In this document: positions 26,705-34,013 of the stretch, in pieces
Numbering within the stretch: the stretch's first letter is position 1
Layout of the letters: every line of letters begins with the position of its first letter
Origin: Nitrobacteraceae bacterium AZCC 2146
Lineage (GTDB): Bacteria > Pseudomonadota > Alphaproteobacteria > Rhizobiales > Xanthobacteraceae
Length of the DNA stretch: 64,000 bases
Assembly (NCBI GenBank): GCA_036924855.1
Contig: JBAGRP010000001.1
Span: 496,001 to 560,000 of the forward strand
Direction of reading: 5' to 3'
Made by a program: the position numbers and the translations under genes
Notes under the pieces: generated by a model
Seen by the model: the letters and a program-made list of their open reading frames with translations, nothing else
What the model was told of the DNA's origin: nothing
Database searches by the model: none

Positions 26705-28063
26705 TCAAGGACATCTGCAGCCGGGTTCTTTCTTTTGTTGTGCCGCCGTCGAACTGCCGCAGCAAGCGCTAACCGCGATGGCTGCTGTCACGCCAGAGCA
26801 TTGGTCGGCGGGCGAGGCGGTGCGAGTGCAGACGCCAGTCTCCGGTAGCACCAGCTCGACGCGCGCGGCAGCCGCGTGGTCGCCGGCAATGTCCGCCGCA
26901 ATCGAGCGCACCTGTTCGTAGCCGGTAATCATCAGGAATGTCGGCGCGCGGCCGTAAGACTTCATGCCGGCGAGATAGAAGCCCGGCTCGCTCTGCAGCA
27001 GCTCGCGTGCGCCATGCGGCCGCACCGTGCCGCAGCTGTGCTCGTTCGGATCGATCAGCGGCGCTAGCGCCAACGGGCATTCGATGGCGGGATCGAGCTG
27101 GATGCGCAATTCGCGCGCAAAGCTGAGGTCCGGGCGAAATCCTGTCGCCACGATCAGCTCATCGACGACGATGTGGCGTCCGATGCATGTCGTGCCCGAG
27201 GCGATACGCAGTTGCATGCCTTCGCGATCGATTTGCGAAACCCGAAATCCTGTTTCGACCTTGATCGCGCTCGCTGAGACGAGGGCGGCGAAGGCGGCGC
27301 CGAGTTCGCCCCGGGCGGAGAGCTTGTCGTTCGTACCGCCGCCGAAGGCCTTGGCGGGATCGTCGCCGCGCAGCAGCCAGATCGGCTCGGTGCCGGGCGC
27401 GTCCTGCCTGAGCCTTGCGAGTTCGGTCAGCGTACCGATCGCCGAATGTCCGGCGCCCAGCACTGCCACGGTCCTGCCGGCGTAGCGTTGGCGATCCCGT
27501 CCCAGCACGTCGGGCATCGCATAGGCGATCCTGTCGGCCGCTTCCTTCTCGCCGATGGCCGCGAGGCCGTTGGCGCCTGCCGGGTTTGGCGAGTGCCAGG
27601 TGCCCGACGCATCGATCACCGCGTCTGCCCGGATGGTCCGTGAACCCTGACCATTCTGGTAGCGCAGCTCGAACGGCGCGATTTCGCGGCCCTTGGTCTT
27701 GAGCTTGTCGAAGCCGACGCGGCTGATGTCGGTGACGCGGCTGGACGTGTGGATCAAGGGAGCCAGCATCGTCTTGGTCGCCAGCGGCGCGAGGTAGCGT
27801 TCGACCAATTCGCCGCCGGTCGGATAGTCGGCGGGTTCGGGCGAATTCCAGCCGGTCGCCTTCAGCAGGCGGGCGGCGGCGCGGTCCACATTGTATTCCC
27901 AAGGCGAGAATAGCTGGACGTGGCCCCACTGGCGCACGGCATGCCCAATCTCGGTGCCCGCTTCCAGCACGATGGGCGTGACGCCCTGTTCCAGAATATG
28001 CGCGGCGGCGGCGAGCCCGACGGGGCCGGCTCCGATGATGGCGACGGTCTTTGCTTCACTCAT
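26705..28063 (-). CDS. FAD/NAD(P)-binding flavoprotein of the arsenic cluster with Cys-rich tail
   Basis: 452 residues. The N-terminal Rossmann motif is VAIIGAGPVGLAAAAHILEQ and a second NAD(P)-binding motif is VAVLGAGHSAIGTLTELA (about residues 195-212), with the GTWHSP and TGFRPDLSF signatures of flavin monooxygenase-like or TrxB-like proteins. The last 35 residues are an added tail with five Cys: QCSG, SACCGSS and GCRCP. Such flavoproteins recur in ars operons (compare ArsO). The tail could bind trivalent arsenic. It lies between arsR2 and the MFS gene and is cotranscribed with both. Catalytic role unproven. Confidence 0.75.
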   Translation of the reverse strand: MSEAKTVAIIGAGPVGLAAAAHILEQGVTPIVLEAGTEIGHAVRQWGHVQLFSPWEYNVDRAAARLLKATGWNSPEPADYPTGGELVERYLAPLATKTMLAPLIHTSSRVTDISRVGFDKLKTKGREIAPFELRYQNGQGSRTIRADAVIDASGTWHSPNPAGANGLAAIGEKEAADRIAYAMPDVLGRDRQRYAGRTVAVLGAGHSAIGTLTELARLRQDAPGTEPIWLLRGDDPAKAFGGGTNDKLSARGELGAAFAALVSASAIKVETGFRVSQIDREGMQLRIASGTTCIGRHIVVDELIVATGFRPDLSFARELRIQLDPAIECPLALAPLIDPNEHSCGTVRPHGARELLQSEPGFYLAGMKSYGRAPTFLMITGYEQVRSIAADIAGDHAAAARVELVLPETGVCTRTASPADQCSGVTAAIAVSACCGSSTAAQQKKEPGCRCP

Positions 28064-28110
28064 TTCGTTTTCCCATAAAACTAGAATGATCGAAATTTAA
28101 GGCAAACAAA

Positions 28111-28434
28111 TCAGGCTGTCGTTTCGGTGGTCTTATATTCGACGGCGTCGGCGCAGCATTCGGCGACGAGGAAGTCCACGAGGCCGCTCATGACGACGTA
28201 GTTGGCGTGGCAGACGAGGGTGGTGGCGTCGCGGACCTGGGTGATCAGCCCGGCGACGACCAGCGCCTTGATGTGATGTGACAGCGTCGAGGGGGCGATC
28301 TTCAACTTGTCCTGCAACCGCCCAACGGCAAGACCAGCGGCACCGGCGCGGACGAGGGCGCGATAGATCTTGAGCCGGGTCGGGTTGCCCAGGGCTTCGA
28401 GTTTGGCGGCTGCGTCGTCGATTTTCATGGCCAT
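28111..28434 (-). CDS. arsR: ArsR-family repressor (minus arm, arsR2)
   Basis: 107 residues, a single winged helix-turn-helix domain: LEALGNPTRLKIYRALVRAG, then recognition helix IAPSTLSHHIKALVVAGLI and wing QVRDATTLVCHANYVVM. A Cys pair at the C-terminus (VAECCADAVEY) could help bind As(III), Sb(III) or another thiophilic metal. It heads the minus-strand unit with the flavoprotein and ArsK-like genes, divergent from arsR1. It is quite different in sequence from arsR1, so two regulators may split control of the two arms. Confidence 0.9.
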   Translation of the reverse strand: MAMKIDDAAAKLEALGNPTRLKIYRALVRAGAAGLAVGRLQDKLKIAPSTLSHHIKALVVAGLITQVRDATTLVCHANYVVMSGLVDFLVAECCADAVEYKTTETTA

Positions 28435-28440
28435 AATCTG

Positions 28441-28537
28441 TCAAGCGAAAGCCAAACCGTCAAACGATATTTCCAGAATATTAGAAATAATGTCTGGTCG
28501 TCTTGACAATGCACAATATATCGATAATTCTCGATAT
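28441..28537. promoter_or_regulatory. Divergent ars promoter region with putative ArsR operator
   Basis: The 103-base gap between the two arsR genes is AT-rich. A perfect inverted repeat with 9-bp arms ATATATCGA (28516-28524) and TCGATATAT (28531-28539), spacer 6, reaches into the proposed start codon of arsR1. TTGACA lies at 28503-28508, and a GATAAT at 28523 sits 14 bases downstream, shorter than the usual 17. A second loose dyad (ATTTC and GAAAT around 28471-28490) may serve arsR2. If the arsR1 start is ATG 28538, its message would be nearly leaderless and repression would block the start region. Confidence 0.6.
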
Positions 28538-28900
28538 ATGGAATCGGAAGCAGCCATTCTCTCCTTCGCCGCGCTGGCGCAATCGACCCGGCTCGATGTG
28601 TTTCGCCTGCTGGTGAAGCATGAGCCCGAGGGGCTTGCGGCGGGCGAGATCGCCAGGGCGCTGGCGGTGCCGCAAAACACCATGTCGTCGCATCTGGCGA
28701 TCCTTGCCCGCGCTGGACTAGTGGTGAGCGAACGTCACAGCCGCTCCATCGTCTACCGCGCCGACCTCACGCAACTCGGCGGCGTCATGCAGTTCCTGTT
28801 GCAGGATTGCTGCGGCGGACGCGCTGATCTTTGCGCGCCACTGATCGAAAGCCTGGCACCGTGCTGTCCGCCAAAATCAAAGAGGAAAGCCCATGTCTGA
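28538..28900 (+). CDS. arsR: ArsR-family repressor (plus arm, arsR1)
   Basis: 120 residues from ATG 28538. An in-frame ATG at 28490 would add 16 residues but lies upstream of the putative promoter. Winged HTH: FAALAQSTRLDVFRLLVKHE, recognition segment VPQNTMSSHLAILARAGLV. The C-terminus has the Cys arrangement DCCGGRADLC, like the CC-x(5-6)-C arsenite site of Acidithiobacillus-type ArsR, followed by APCCPP. It probably represses the plus arm and senses As(III). The stop overlaps the next gene by 8 bases. Confidence 0.9.
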   Translation: MESEAAILSFAALAQSTRLDVFRLLVKHEPEGLAAGEIARALAVPQNTMSSHLAILARAGLVVSERHSRSIVYRADLTQLGGVMQFLLQDCCGGRADLCAPLIESLAPCCPPKSKRKAHV

Positions 28901-29420
28901 CCGAATCTACAACGTGCTGTTTCTCTGCACCGGCAACACCGCGCGCTCGATCCTCGCGGAATCCATCCTGCGCAAGGATGGCCAGGGCAAATTCCGCGCT
29001 TTCTCCGCCGGCAGCCAGCCGAAAGGCCGCATCAATCCGTACACGCTTAAGGTTCTTGAGAGCTTCCAGTTTCCGATCGACGGTCTGCGCTCGAAGAGCT
29101 GGCAGGAATTTGCCGCGCCTGATGCGCCGGTGATGGATTTCGTGTTCACCGTCTGTGACAATGCGGCTAGTGAAACCTGCCCGGTATGGCCGGGCCAACC
29201 GATGACGGCACATTGGGGCATCGAGGACCCGGCTGCCGTTGAGGGCACAGACTTTGAAAAGGAAGCCGCCTTCGTCGCCGCGCTGCGCTACCTGAAGAAC
29301 CGCATCAGCATTTTTGCCAGCCTGCCGCTCGGCAGCATAGACAAGATGTCGCTCGGCACCCGGCTGCGCGATATCGGCCGCACTGAAGGTTCGACCTCAG
29401 GCCAGGAAAAAGCCAGTTGA
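28893..29420 (+). CDS. arsC: Arsenate reductase, low-molecular-weight phosphatase type
   Basis: 175 residues. The phosphatase-like loop LCTGNTARSILAE near residues 11-23 holds the nucleophilic Cys and the Arg. The Asp region and later Cys (VCDNAASETCPVWPG) fit thioredoxin-coupled arsenate reductases of this fold. It reduces As(V) to As(III). It overlaps arsR1 by 8 bases and aqpS by 4. A second, unrelated arsenate reductase lies two genes downstream. Confidence 0.92.
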   Translation: MSDRIYNVLFLCTGNTARSILAESILRKDGQGKFRAFSAGSQPKGRINPYTLKVLESFQFPIDGLRSKSWQEFAAPDAPVMDFVFTVCDNAASETCPVWPGQPMTAHWGIEDPAAVEGTDFEKEAAFVAALRYLKNRISIFASLPLGSIDKMSLGTRLRDIGRTEGSTSGQEKAS

Positions 29421-30112
29421 ACTCCGCATTTGACCTGAGGCGCCGTCTGGTCGCCGAGGCGCTGGGCACCGCGCTGCTCGTTGCCACCGTGGTCGGCTCC
29501 GGCATCATGGCGGAAAACCTGACCAGGGATGTCGCGCTTGCGCTGCTCGGCAACACCATCGCCACCGGCGCGATGCTGGTGGTGCTGATCAGCATGCTGG
29601 GGCCGATATCCGGCGCGCATTTCAACCCGGTGGTGACGCTGATATTCGCGCTCAGGCGCGAACTGCCGCCGCGCGATGCGCTGCTTTACGTCGCAGTGCA
29701 AATAGCAGGCGGCATTGCCGGCACGATGATCGCGCATGCGATGTTCGAATTGCCGTTGCTGCAGGCTTCGCTGAAAATCCGCAGCGGCCACGCGCAATGG
29801 CTCGCCGAAGCCGTCGCGACGTTCGGGCTGATCGCCATCATCCTTGCCGGGCAGCGCTTTGCCCGCGCCTCGCTGCCGATGCTGGTCGGGCTCTACATCA
29901 CCGCGGCCTACTGGTTCACCGCGTCGACCTCATTTGCCAATCCGGCGGTGGCGATCGCGCGGTCGCTGAGCAACACGTTTTCCGGCATCCGCATGCAGGA
30001 CGTGCCAGGCTTCGTCGCCGCGGAATGTGGCGGTGCCCTGATCGCGCTGGCGCTGATGGGCTGGCTGCTGCGTGAAGAAGAAGCTGCCGTCATCAAGGAG
30101 GCCAGGACATGA
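29417..30112 (+). CDS. aqpS: Aquaglyceroporin, arsenite channel (AqpS type)
   Basis: 231 residues, six helices and two NPA-type half-helices. The start is TTG 29417 overlapping the arsC stop (TTGA). The first box is NPV (SGAHFNPVVT, residues 70-72) and the second NPA (FANPAVAIARSLSNTFSG, 175-177). The residue after the second NPA is Val rather than the selectivity-filter Arg of classical channels. In Sinorhizobium an AqpS in the ars operon gives arsenate resistance by letting As(III) leave down its gradient, and the placement between two arsenate reductases fits that. No ArsB or Acr3 pump is present here. Confidence 0.9.
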   Translation: MNSAFDLRRRLVAEALGTALLVATVVGSGIMAENLTRDVALALLGNTIATGAMLVVLISMLGPISGAHFNPVVTLIFALRRELPPRDALLYVAVQIAGGIAGTMIAHAMFELPLLQASLKIRSGHAQWLAEAVATFGLIAIILAGQRFARASLPMLVGLYITAAYWFTASTSFANPAVAIARSLSNTFSGIRMQDVPGFVAAECGGALIALALMGWLLREEEAAVIKEART

Positions 30113-30525
30113 CCGTCACGATCTATCACAACCCCGATTGCGGCACCTCGCGCAATACGCTGGCAATCATCGAGGCGAGCGGCGAGACACCTGTCGTGAT
30201 CGAATATCTCAAGACGCCGCCGGACCGCGCGCGACTGCTCGAACTCATCAAGGCGATGGGCATCTCGGCACGCGCGCTGCTGCGTGAGAAGGGCACGCCT
30301 TTTGCCGAGCTTGGCCTCGGCGATGTCAAATGGAGCGACGATGAACTGATCGGCTTCATGCTGGCGCACCCGATCCTGATCAACCGGCCCATCGTCGAGA
30401 CACCGAAGGGGACGCGGCTGTGCCGGCCATCTGAACTCGTGTTCGATCTGCTGGAGCATCCCGTCGACTCCTTCGTCAAGGAAGACGGCGAGGTGGTCAC
30501 CCGACCGGCGCCCGCGCATGGCTGA
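30109..30525 (+). CDS. arsC: Arsenate reductase, glutaredoxin-dependent (ArsC/Spx fold)
   Basis: 138 residues with the motif [18 protein letters not shown], whose Cys near residue 11 is the catalytic thiol, and the arsenate-binding Arg segments LLREKG and [19 protein letters not shown]. This is the plasmid R773-like class that uses glutathione and glutaredoxin. It overlaps aqpS by 4 bases (ATGA) and arsH by 8. Having both ArsC classes in one operon links resistance to both thiol systems of the cell. Confidence 0.93.
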   Translation: MTVTIYHNPDCGTSRNTLAIIEASGETPVVIEYLKTPPDRARLLELIKAMGISARALLREKGTPFAELGLGDVKWSDDELIGFMLAHPILINRPIVETPKGTRLCRPSELVFDLLEHPVDSFVKEDGEVVTRPAPAHG

Positions 30526-31225
30526 TCTTCCGAATATCGATCGCGGCTGCTTCGCGATCCCCGACGTGGCCACGTTGCGTCCGCCGCTGTCGTCGCATCG
30601 CCCGCGCATCCTGCTGCTCTATGGCTCGCTGCGCGAGCGCTCGTTCAGCCGGCTGCTGACACAGGAAGCCGCGCGGCTGCTGGACGCTCTGGGCGCGGAA
30701 ACAAGGATATTCAATCCGTCCGGTCTGCCGCTGCCGGATGATGCACCGGTGGATCATCCCAAGGTGCAGGAGCTGCGCGCGCTCTCTGCATGGTCGGAAG
30801 GCCAGGTGTGGTCGAGCCCGGAGCGGCACGGCGCCATGACCGGGATCATGAAGGCGCAGATCGATTGGATTCCGCTGGCGCTCGGCGCGGTCCGGCCGAC
30901 GCAGGGCAAGACGCTGGCGGTGATGCAGGTCAGCGGCGGCTCGCAATCCTTCAACGCCATCAATCAGCTGCGCGTGCTCGGCCGCTGGATGCGGATGATC
31001 ACGATCCCCAACCAGTCCTCCGTCGCAAAGGCCTATGAGCAGTTTGACGACGACGGCCGCATGAAGCCGTCGGCCTATTACGACCGCGTCGTCGATGTCA
31101 TGGAAGAACTGGTCAAATTCACGCTGCTGACGCGCGATGCCTCGACCTATCTCACCGACCGTTACAGCGAGCGCAAGGAAAACGCGATCGAGGCGTCAGC
31201 ACGGATGCAATTGAACGCGCATTGA
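30518..31225 (+). CDS. arsH: ArsH, NADPH-dependent organoarsenical oxidase
   Basis: 235 residues, flavodoxin-like fold. The FMN phosphate loop is [20 protein letters not shown] (about residues 33-52), followed by [20 protein letters not shown] and [20 protein letters not shown], all typical of ArsH. Homologues oxidise trivalent methyl or aromatic arsenicals to less toxic pentavalent forms. It closes the plus arm. Only 13 bases separate it from the convergent MFS stop, with no clear terminator. Confidence 0.94.
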   Translation: MADLPNIDRGCFAIPDVATLRPPLSSHRPRILLLYGSLRERSFSRLLTQEAARLLDALGAETRIFNPSGLPLPDDAPVDHPKVQELRALSAWSEGQVWSSPERHGAMTGIMKAQIDWIPLALGAVRPTQGKTLAVMQVSGGSQSFNAINQLRVLGRWMRMITIPNQSSVAKAYEQFDDDGRMKPSAYYDRVVDVMEELVKFTLLTRDASTYLTDRYSERKENAIEASARMQLNAH

Positions 31226-31238
31226 TCGATCGTGGAGG

Positions 31239-32456
31239 TCAGCTCACCTTCGCCCGCATCGCGTACAGCACCAGCGCCAGCAGCGAGGCCAGCACCAGCA
31301 CGAGGCCGAGCGCCAGCATCGCCTGTGGCGCGATGGTGGATGCCAGCAGCACGCCGAGCGCGGCGCCCATCATCTGCCAGAAGCCGAGCAGCGCGGAAGC
31401 CGCGCCGGCATGGGTGCCAAACGGCGACAGTGTCTGCGCGGTGCCGAGCGGATTGACCACGCCCATGCCGAGCAGGAACACACAGACCGCGCCGATAAAG
31501 CTGATCACGCTGCCGTTGAAATACGCGACAGCCAGCACCGCGAGGCTGCCGGCGCAGGCCAGCCACAGCCCGATGCGGATCGCACGGTCGAGCCCGATGC
31601 GCGGCGCCAGCCGTGCGGCCAGCATGCCGGAGCCGAACACCATCACCACGCTGCCGGCAAAAAACAGTCCGAGCATGATCGGCGTGAACGCAAAGCCTTC
31701 GATCAGGATTCGCGGTGCCGCGGAGAACATCGAGAACAATCCGCCCATGATCAGTGCGACGGTCGCCGCCGGCACCAGGAAGTGGCGGTTCGCGGAGAGT
31801 TTGAGATAGGTCTTGCCGATCGCCAGCGGATTGAGCGGGATCCGCGTCGAGTTATGAGTTTCGCCAAGCACCAGCGCGAACGCCACGGCCGACAGCAGGG
31901 CGAACACTCCGACAAAGACGAAATCGGCACGCCAGCCGAAATAGTAATCGAGCCCGCCACCAAGCAGCGGCGAGAAGCCCGGCGCCGCCGCCATCGCGAT
32001 CATGATCAGCGTCAGCGCGCGCGCCAAGGCAGGGCCGGTGAACAGGTCGCGGGCGATGGCGCGCGACAGCACCGAGGTGGCGCAGGCGCCGGCGGCCTGG
32101 ATCGCGCGGCCGATCAGCAGCGTCGGCAGATCATTCGCCAGTCCGCACCAGATACTGCCGGCGATGAAGACCGCAAAACCGGCCAGCACCGGAATCCGGC
32201 GGCCGTAGCGATCCGAGATCGGACCGACCAGAAGCTGGCCGAGCGCGAACACCAGCAGGAACACCGTGATCGACGCGGTCACCGCCGGCGTCGTCACGTT
32301 CAAGGATACCGCCATCTGTGGCAACGACGGCAGCAGGATATTGGTGGCGAGCGTGCCGATCGAGGACAGCGCGGCCAGCACCGCGATCTGCAATGCGGTG
32401 GAGGAGGTTTGCGGCGGCGCGGCGTCGGCGATGGCGTCGATGGTTCGGTCGGTCAT
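31239..32456 (-). CDS. MFS drug transporter, Bcr/CflA family
   Basis: 405 residues with twelve helices. Motif A is GPISDRYGRRIPVLAGFAVF and the antiporter motif region is QAAGACATSVLSRAIARDLF, both marking Bcr/CflA-type drug:proton antiporters (bicyclomycin, chloramphenicol and others). The promoter side carries a perfect 14-bp palindrome 24 bases from the start codon, so it is probably repressed by a regulator encoded elsewhere. Convergent with arsH; not evidently part of the arsenic cluster. Confidence 0.88.
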   Translation of the reverse strand: MTDRTIDAIADAAPPQTSSTALQIAVLAALSSIGTLATNILLPSLPQMAVSLNVTTPAVTASITVFLLVFALGQLLVGPISDRYGRRIPVLAGFAVFIAGSIWCGLANDLPTLLIGRAIQAAGACATSVLSRAIARDLFTGPALARALTLIMIAMAAAPGFSPLLGGGLDYYFGWRADFVFVGVFALLSAVAFALVLGETHNSTRIPLNPLAIGKTYLKLSANRHFLVPAATVALIMGGLFSMFSAAPRILIEGFAFTPIMLGLFFAGSVVMVFGSGMLAARLAPRIGLDRAIRIGLWLACAGSLAVLAVAYFNGSVISFIGAVCVFLLGMGVVNPLGTAQTLSPFGTHAGAASALLGFWQMMGAALGVLLASTIAPQAMLALGLVLVLASLLALVLYAMRAKVS

Positions 32457-32479
32457 GATGCACCCCGCGGATTTATCAA

Positions 32480-32493
32480 ATGATGTACATCAT
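32480..32493. promoter_or_regulatory. Putative operator ATGATGTACATCAT
   Basis: Perfect 14-bp palindrome upstream of the Bcr/CflA-type gene, inside an AT-rich stretch that should hold its promoter. The dyad size suits a TetR- or MarR-type dimer. No regulator gene adjoins it, so the cognate protein must be encoded at a distance or lost. Confidence 0.5.
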
Positions 32494-32613
32494 ATTAAAG
32501 GGCGTGAAAAGATAGGAACCGGGGTCCGCCAGCGATTTCAGGGGAGGGCAGCGGTAAATCGGCGGTGCGGCGGCCGCCATGCGTTGCCACCAGTTTGCCT
32601 CAAGCCTTTTGCC

Positions 32614-33855
32614 TTAAATGGCGGCCTCGCCGACCATCTCCGGCTGCGCCTCCAGCGCCACTGCGGGGGACATCAGAATCACCAATGCCTGCCAGGCGAA
32701 GCCCAGAACGGCGAGATACAGGCAGGCTTCCGCATGGTAGAGCCCGCCGATCAGCGCCGCGATGCCGGTGCCGATCGGGCGGGCGCCGTAGCTCAGAATG
32801 TTGATCGCCGAGACCCGCCCGAGCAGGCTCGGCGGTGTCACCGATTGCCGCAAGGTCACGGTTGATATCACCCAGATGATCGGACCGACGCCGAACAGGA
32901 AGAAGCTGAGACCTGCAAGCAACGGCGAGGGGATGAATGTCGTCAGTGCCATCACGATGGATGCGACGAAGCCGGTGACCGGCCCGAGCGCAATCACGGT
33001 GCCGAACGGCAGCCGCTTCATCACCCGCGTCGCGACAAGCGCGCCGACCACCATGCCGACGCCATACATCGCCAGCGTCGCGCCGACGCCGGATGCGCTG
33101 AGACCAAGATGTCTCACGGCATAAGGCACGAACACCGCCAGGACCAGAAACGACGCCGCGCTGAAGATGAGCTGCGTCACGAACACCGGCCGCAACAGCG
33201 GATGACGCGCCACAAAGGCCAATCCCTCTGCAATATCCTGCATCGGCCGCCTGCGCTGTACAGGTTTGCGCGCGGGCTCATAGATTCCCGATAGCAGCAC
33301 CACGGCGATGATCGACAGTGCCGCGGCACATCCGAAGGCCGGTGCTGCGCCGACGAATCCGACCAGCACGCCGCCAAGCGCCGGTCCGCTGGCAAAGGCG
33401 ACGGTGCGCGCCAGTTCGATCCGCGCATTGGCGGCAGACAACAGCTGCGATGGCACGAGAGACGGCACCAGCGATGGCGCCGCGACACTGTAGACCACGG
33501 TGCCGCACACCGCGGCAAAACCGAGCAGCGCCAGCAGCGGTAGGGTCAGTACGCCGAGCCAGATCAACACGAGGATCGTGAGCAATGCGGCGGCCCGTAG
33601 CGCTTCCGCCGAGGCCATCAGTGCGCGCCGCGAGATGCGATCGGCGAGCAGTCCGGCGGAGATCGCGAACAGCACGAACGGCAGCGTCAGCGCGGTCTGC
33701 AGCAACCCGGTTTGGCCTTCACCGACGCCGAGCAGCAGCACCGCCACGATCGGCGCCGCCGCCAGCGCAATCTGCTCGGCCGACTGCGCCGCGAGGTTCG
33801 ACCAGGCGAGGCGGTTGAAGGTCGGTGGCAGTCGTTCGATGGACGAGCGGGACAT
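32614..33855 (-). CDS. MFS transporter, EntS-like (MFS_3 type)
   Basis: 413 residues and twelve helices. The N-terminus FNRLAWSNLAAQSAEQIALA and motif A-like loop LLADRISRRALMASAEALRA are typical of the MFS_3/EntS group, which exports siderophores, macrolides or is of unknown substrate. The gene stands alone between another MFS gene and mntH. The promoter side contains the tRNA-like fragment at 33921-33960. Substrate unknown. Confidence 0.85.
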   Translation of the reverse strand: MSRSSIERLPPTFNRLAWSNLAAQSAEQIALAAAPIVAVLLLGVGEGQTGLLQTALTLPFVLFAISAGLLADRISRRALMASAEALRAAALLTILVLIWLGVLTLPLLALLGFAAVCGTVVYSVAAPSLVPSLVPSQLLSAANARIELARTVAFASGPALGGVLVGFVGAAPAFGCAAALSIIAVVLLSGIYEPARKPVQRRRPMQDIAEGLAFVARHPLLRPVFVTQLIFSAASFLVLAVFVPYAVRHLGLSASGVGATLAMYGVGMVVGALVATRVMKRLPFGTVIALGPVTGFVASIVMALTTFIPSPLLAGLSFFLFGVGPIIWVISTVTLRQSVTPPSLLGRVSAINILSYGARPIGTGIAALIGGLYHAEACLYLAVLGFAWQALVILMSPAVALEAQPEMVGEAAI

Positions 33856-33920
33856 GGCGATTCCTATCTGTGACGGCCACCATGGCGTCCAGACGAGCGC
33901 GCAGCCACCCGATTACCGAG

Positions 33921-33960
33921 AGCGCTGCCGTGACAGGGCAGCGCTTTAACCAACTGACCA
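33921..33960 (-). pseudogene. tRNA-Asp-like fragment (D arm and anticodon arm only)
   Basis: On the minus strand a D-arm-like TCAGTTGGTTAAAGCG is followed by a perfect anticodon hairpin CTGCC-CTGTCAC-GGCAG with a 7-base loop and the Asp anticodon GTC. No T-arm, paired acceptor stem or CCA follows, so it cannot be a working tRNA. It lies 66 bases upstream of the MFS start. It may be a decayed tRNA piece or a tRNA-like leader structure. Confidence 0.45.
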
Positions 33961-33966
33961 GATGCA

Positions 33967-33984
33967 GTTGCAAGTGAGTTGCAA
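33967..33984 (+). promoter_or_regulatory. Putative Mur (manganese/Fur-type) box before mntH
   Basis: GTTGCAA-gtga-GTTGCAA, two repeats 11 bases apart whose TTGCAA core is self-complementary, sits about 30 bases before the mntH start. Rhizobial mntH/sit promoters are repressed by the Fur-family protein Mur at TGCAA-rich boxes, so the likeness and position fit. The exact consensus is recalled, not computed. Confidence 0.5.
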
Positions 33985-34013
33985 CAAGCGGAAGATTGAT
34001 CTATGTAATTCAA

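Noticed and set aside
26600..31225. Arsenic island as a tRNA-integrated genomic island
   Set aside because: No integrase, no tRNA border and no direct repeats were found at its ends, so integration by that route is not supported.
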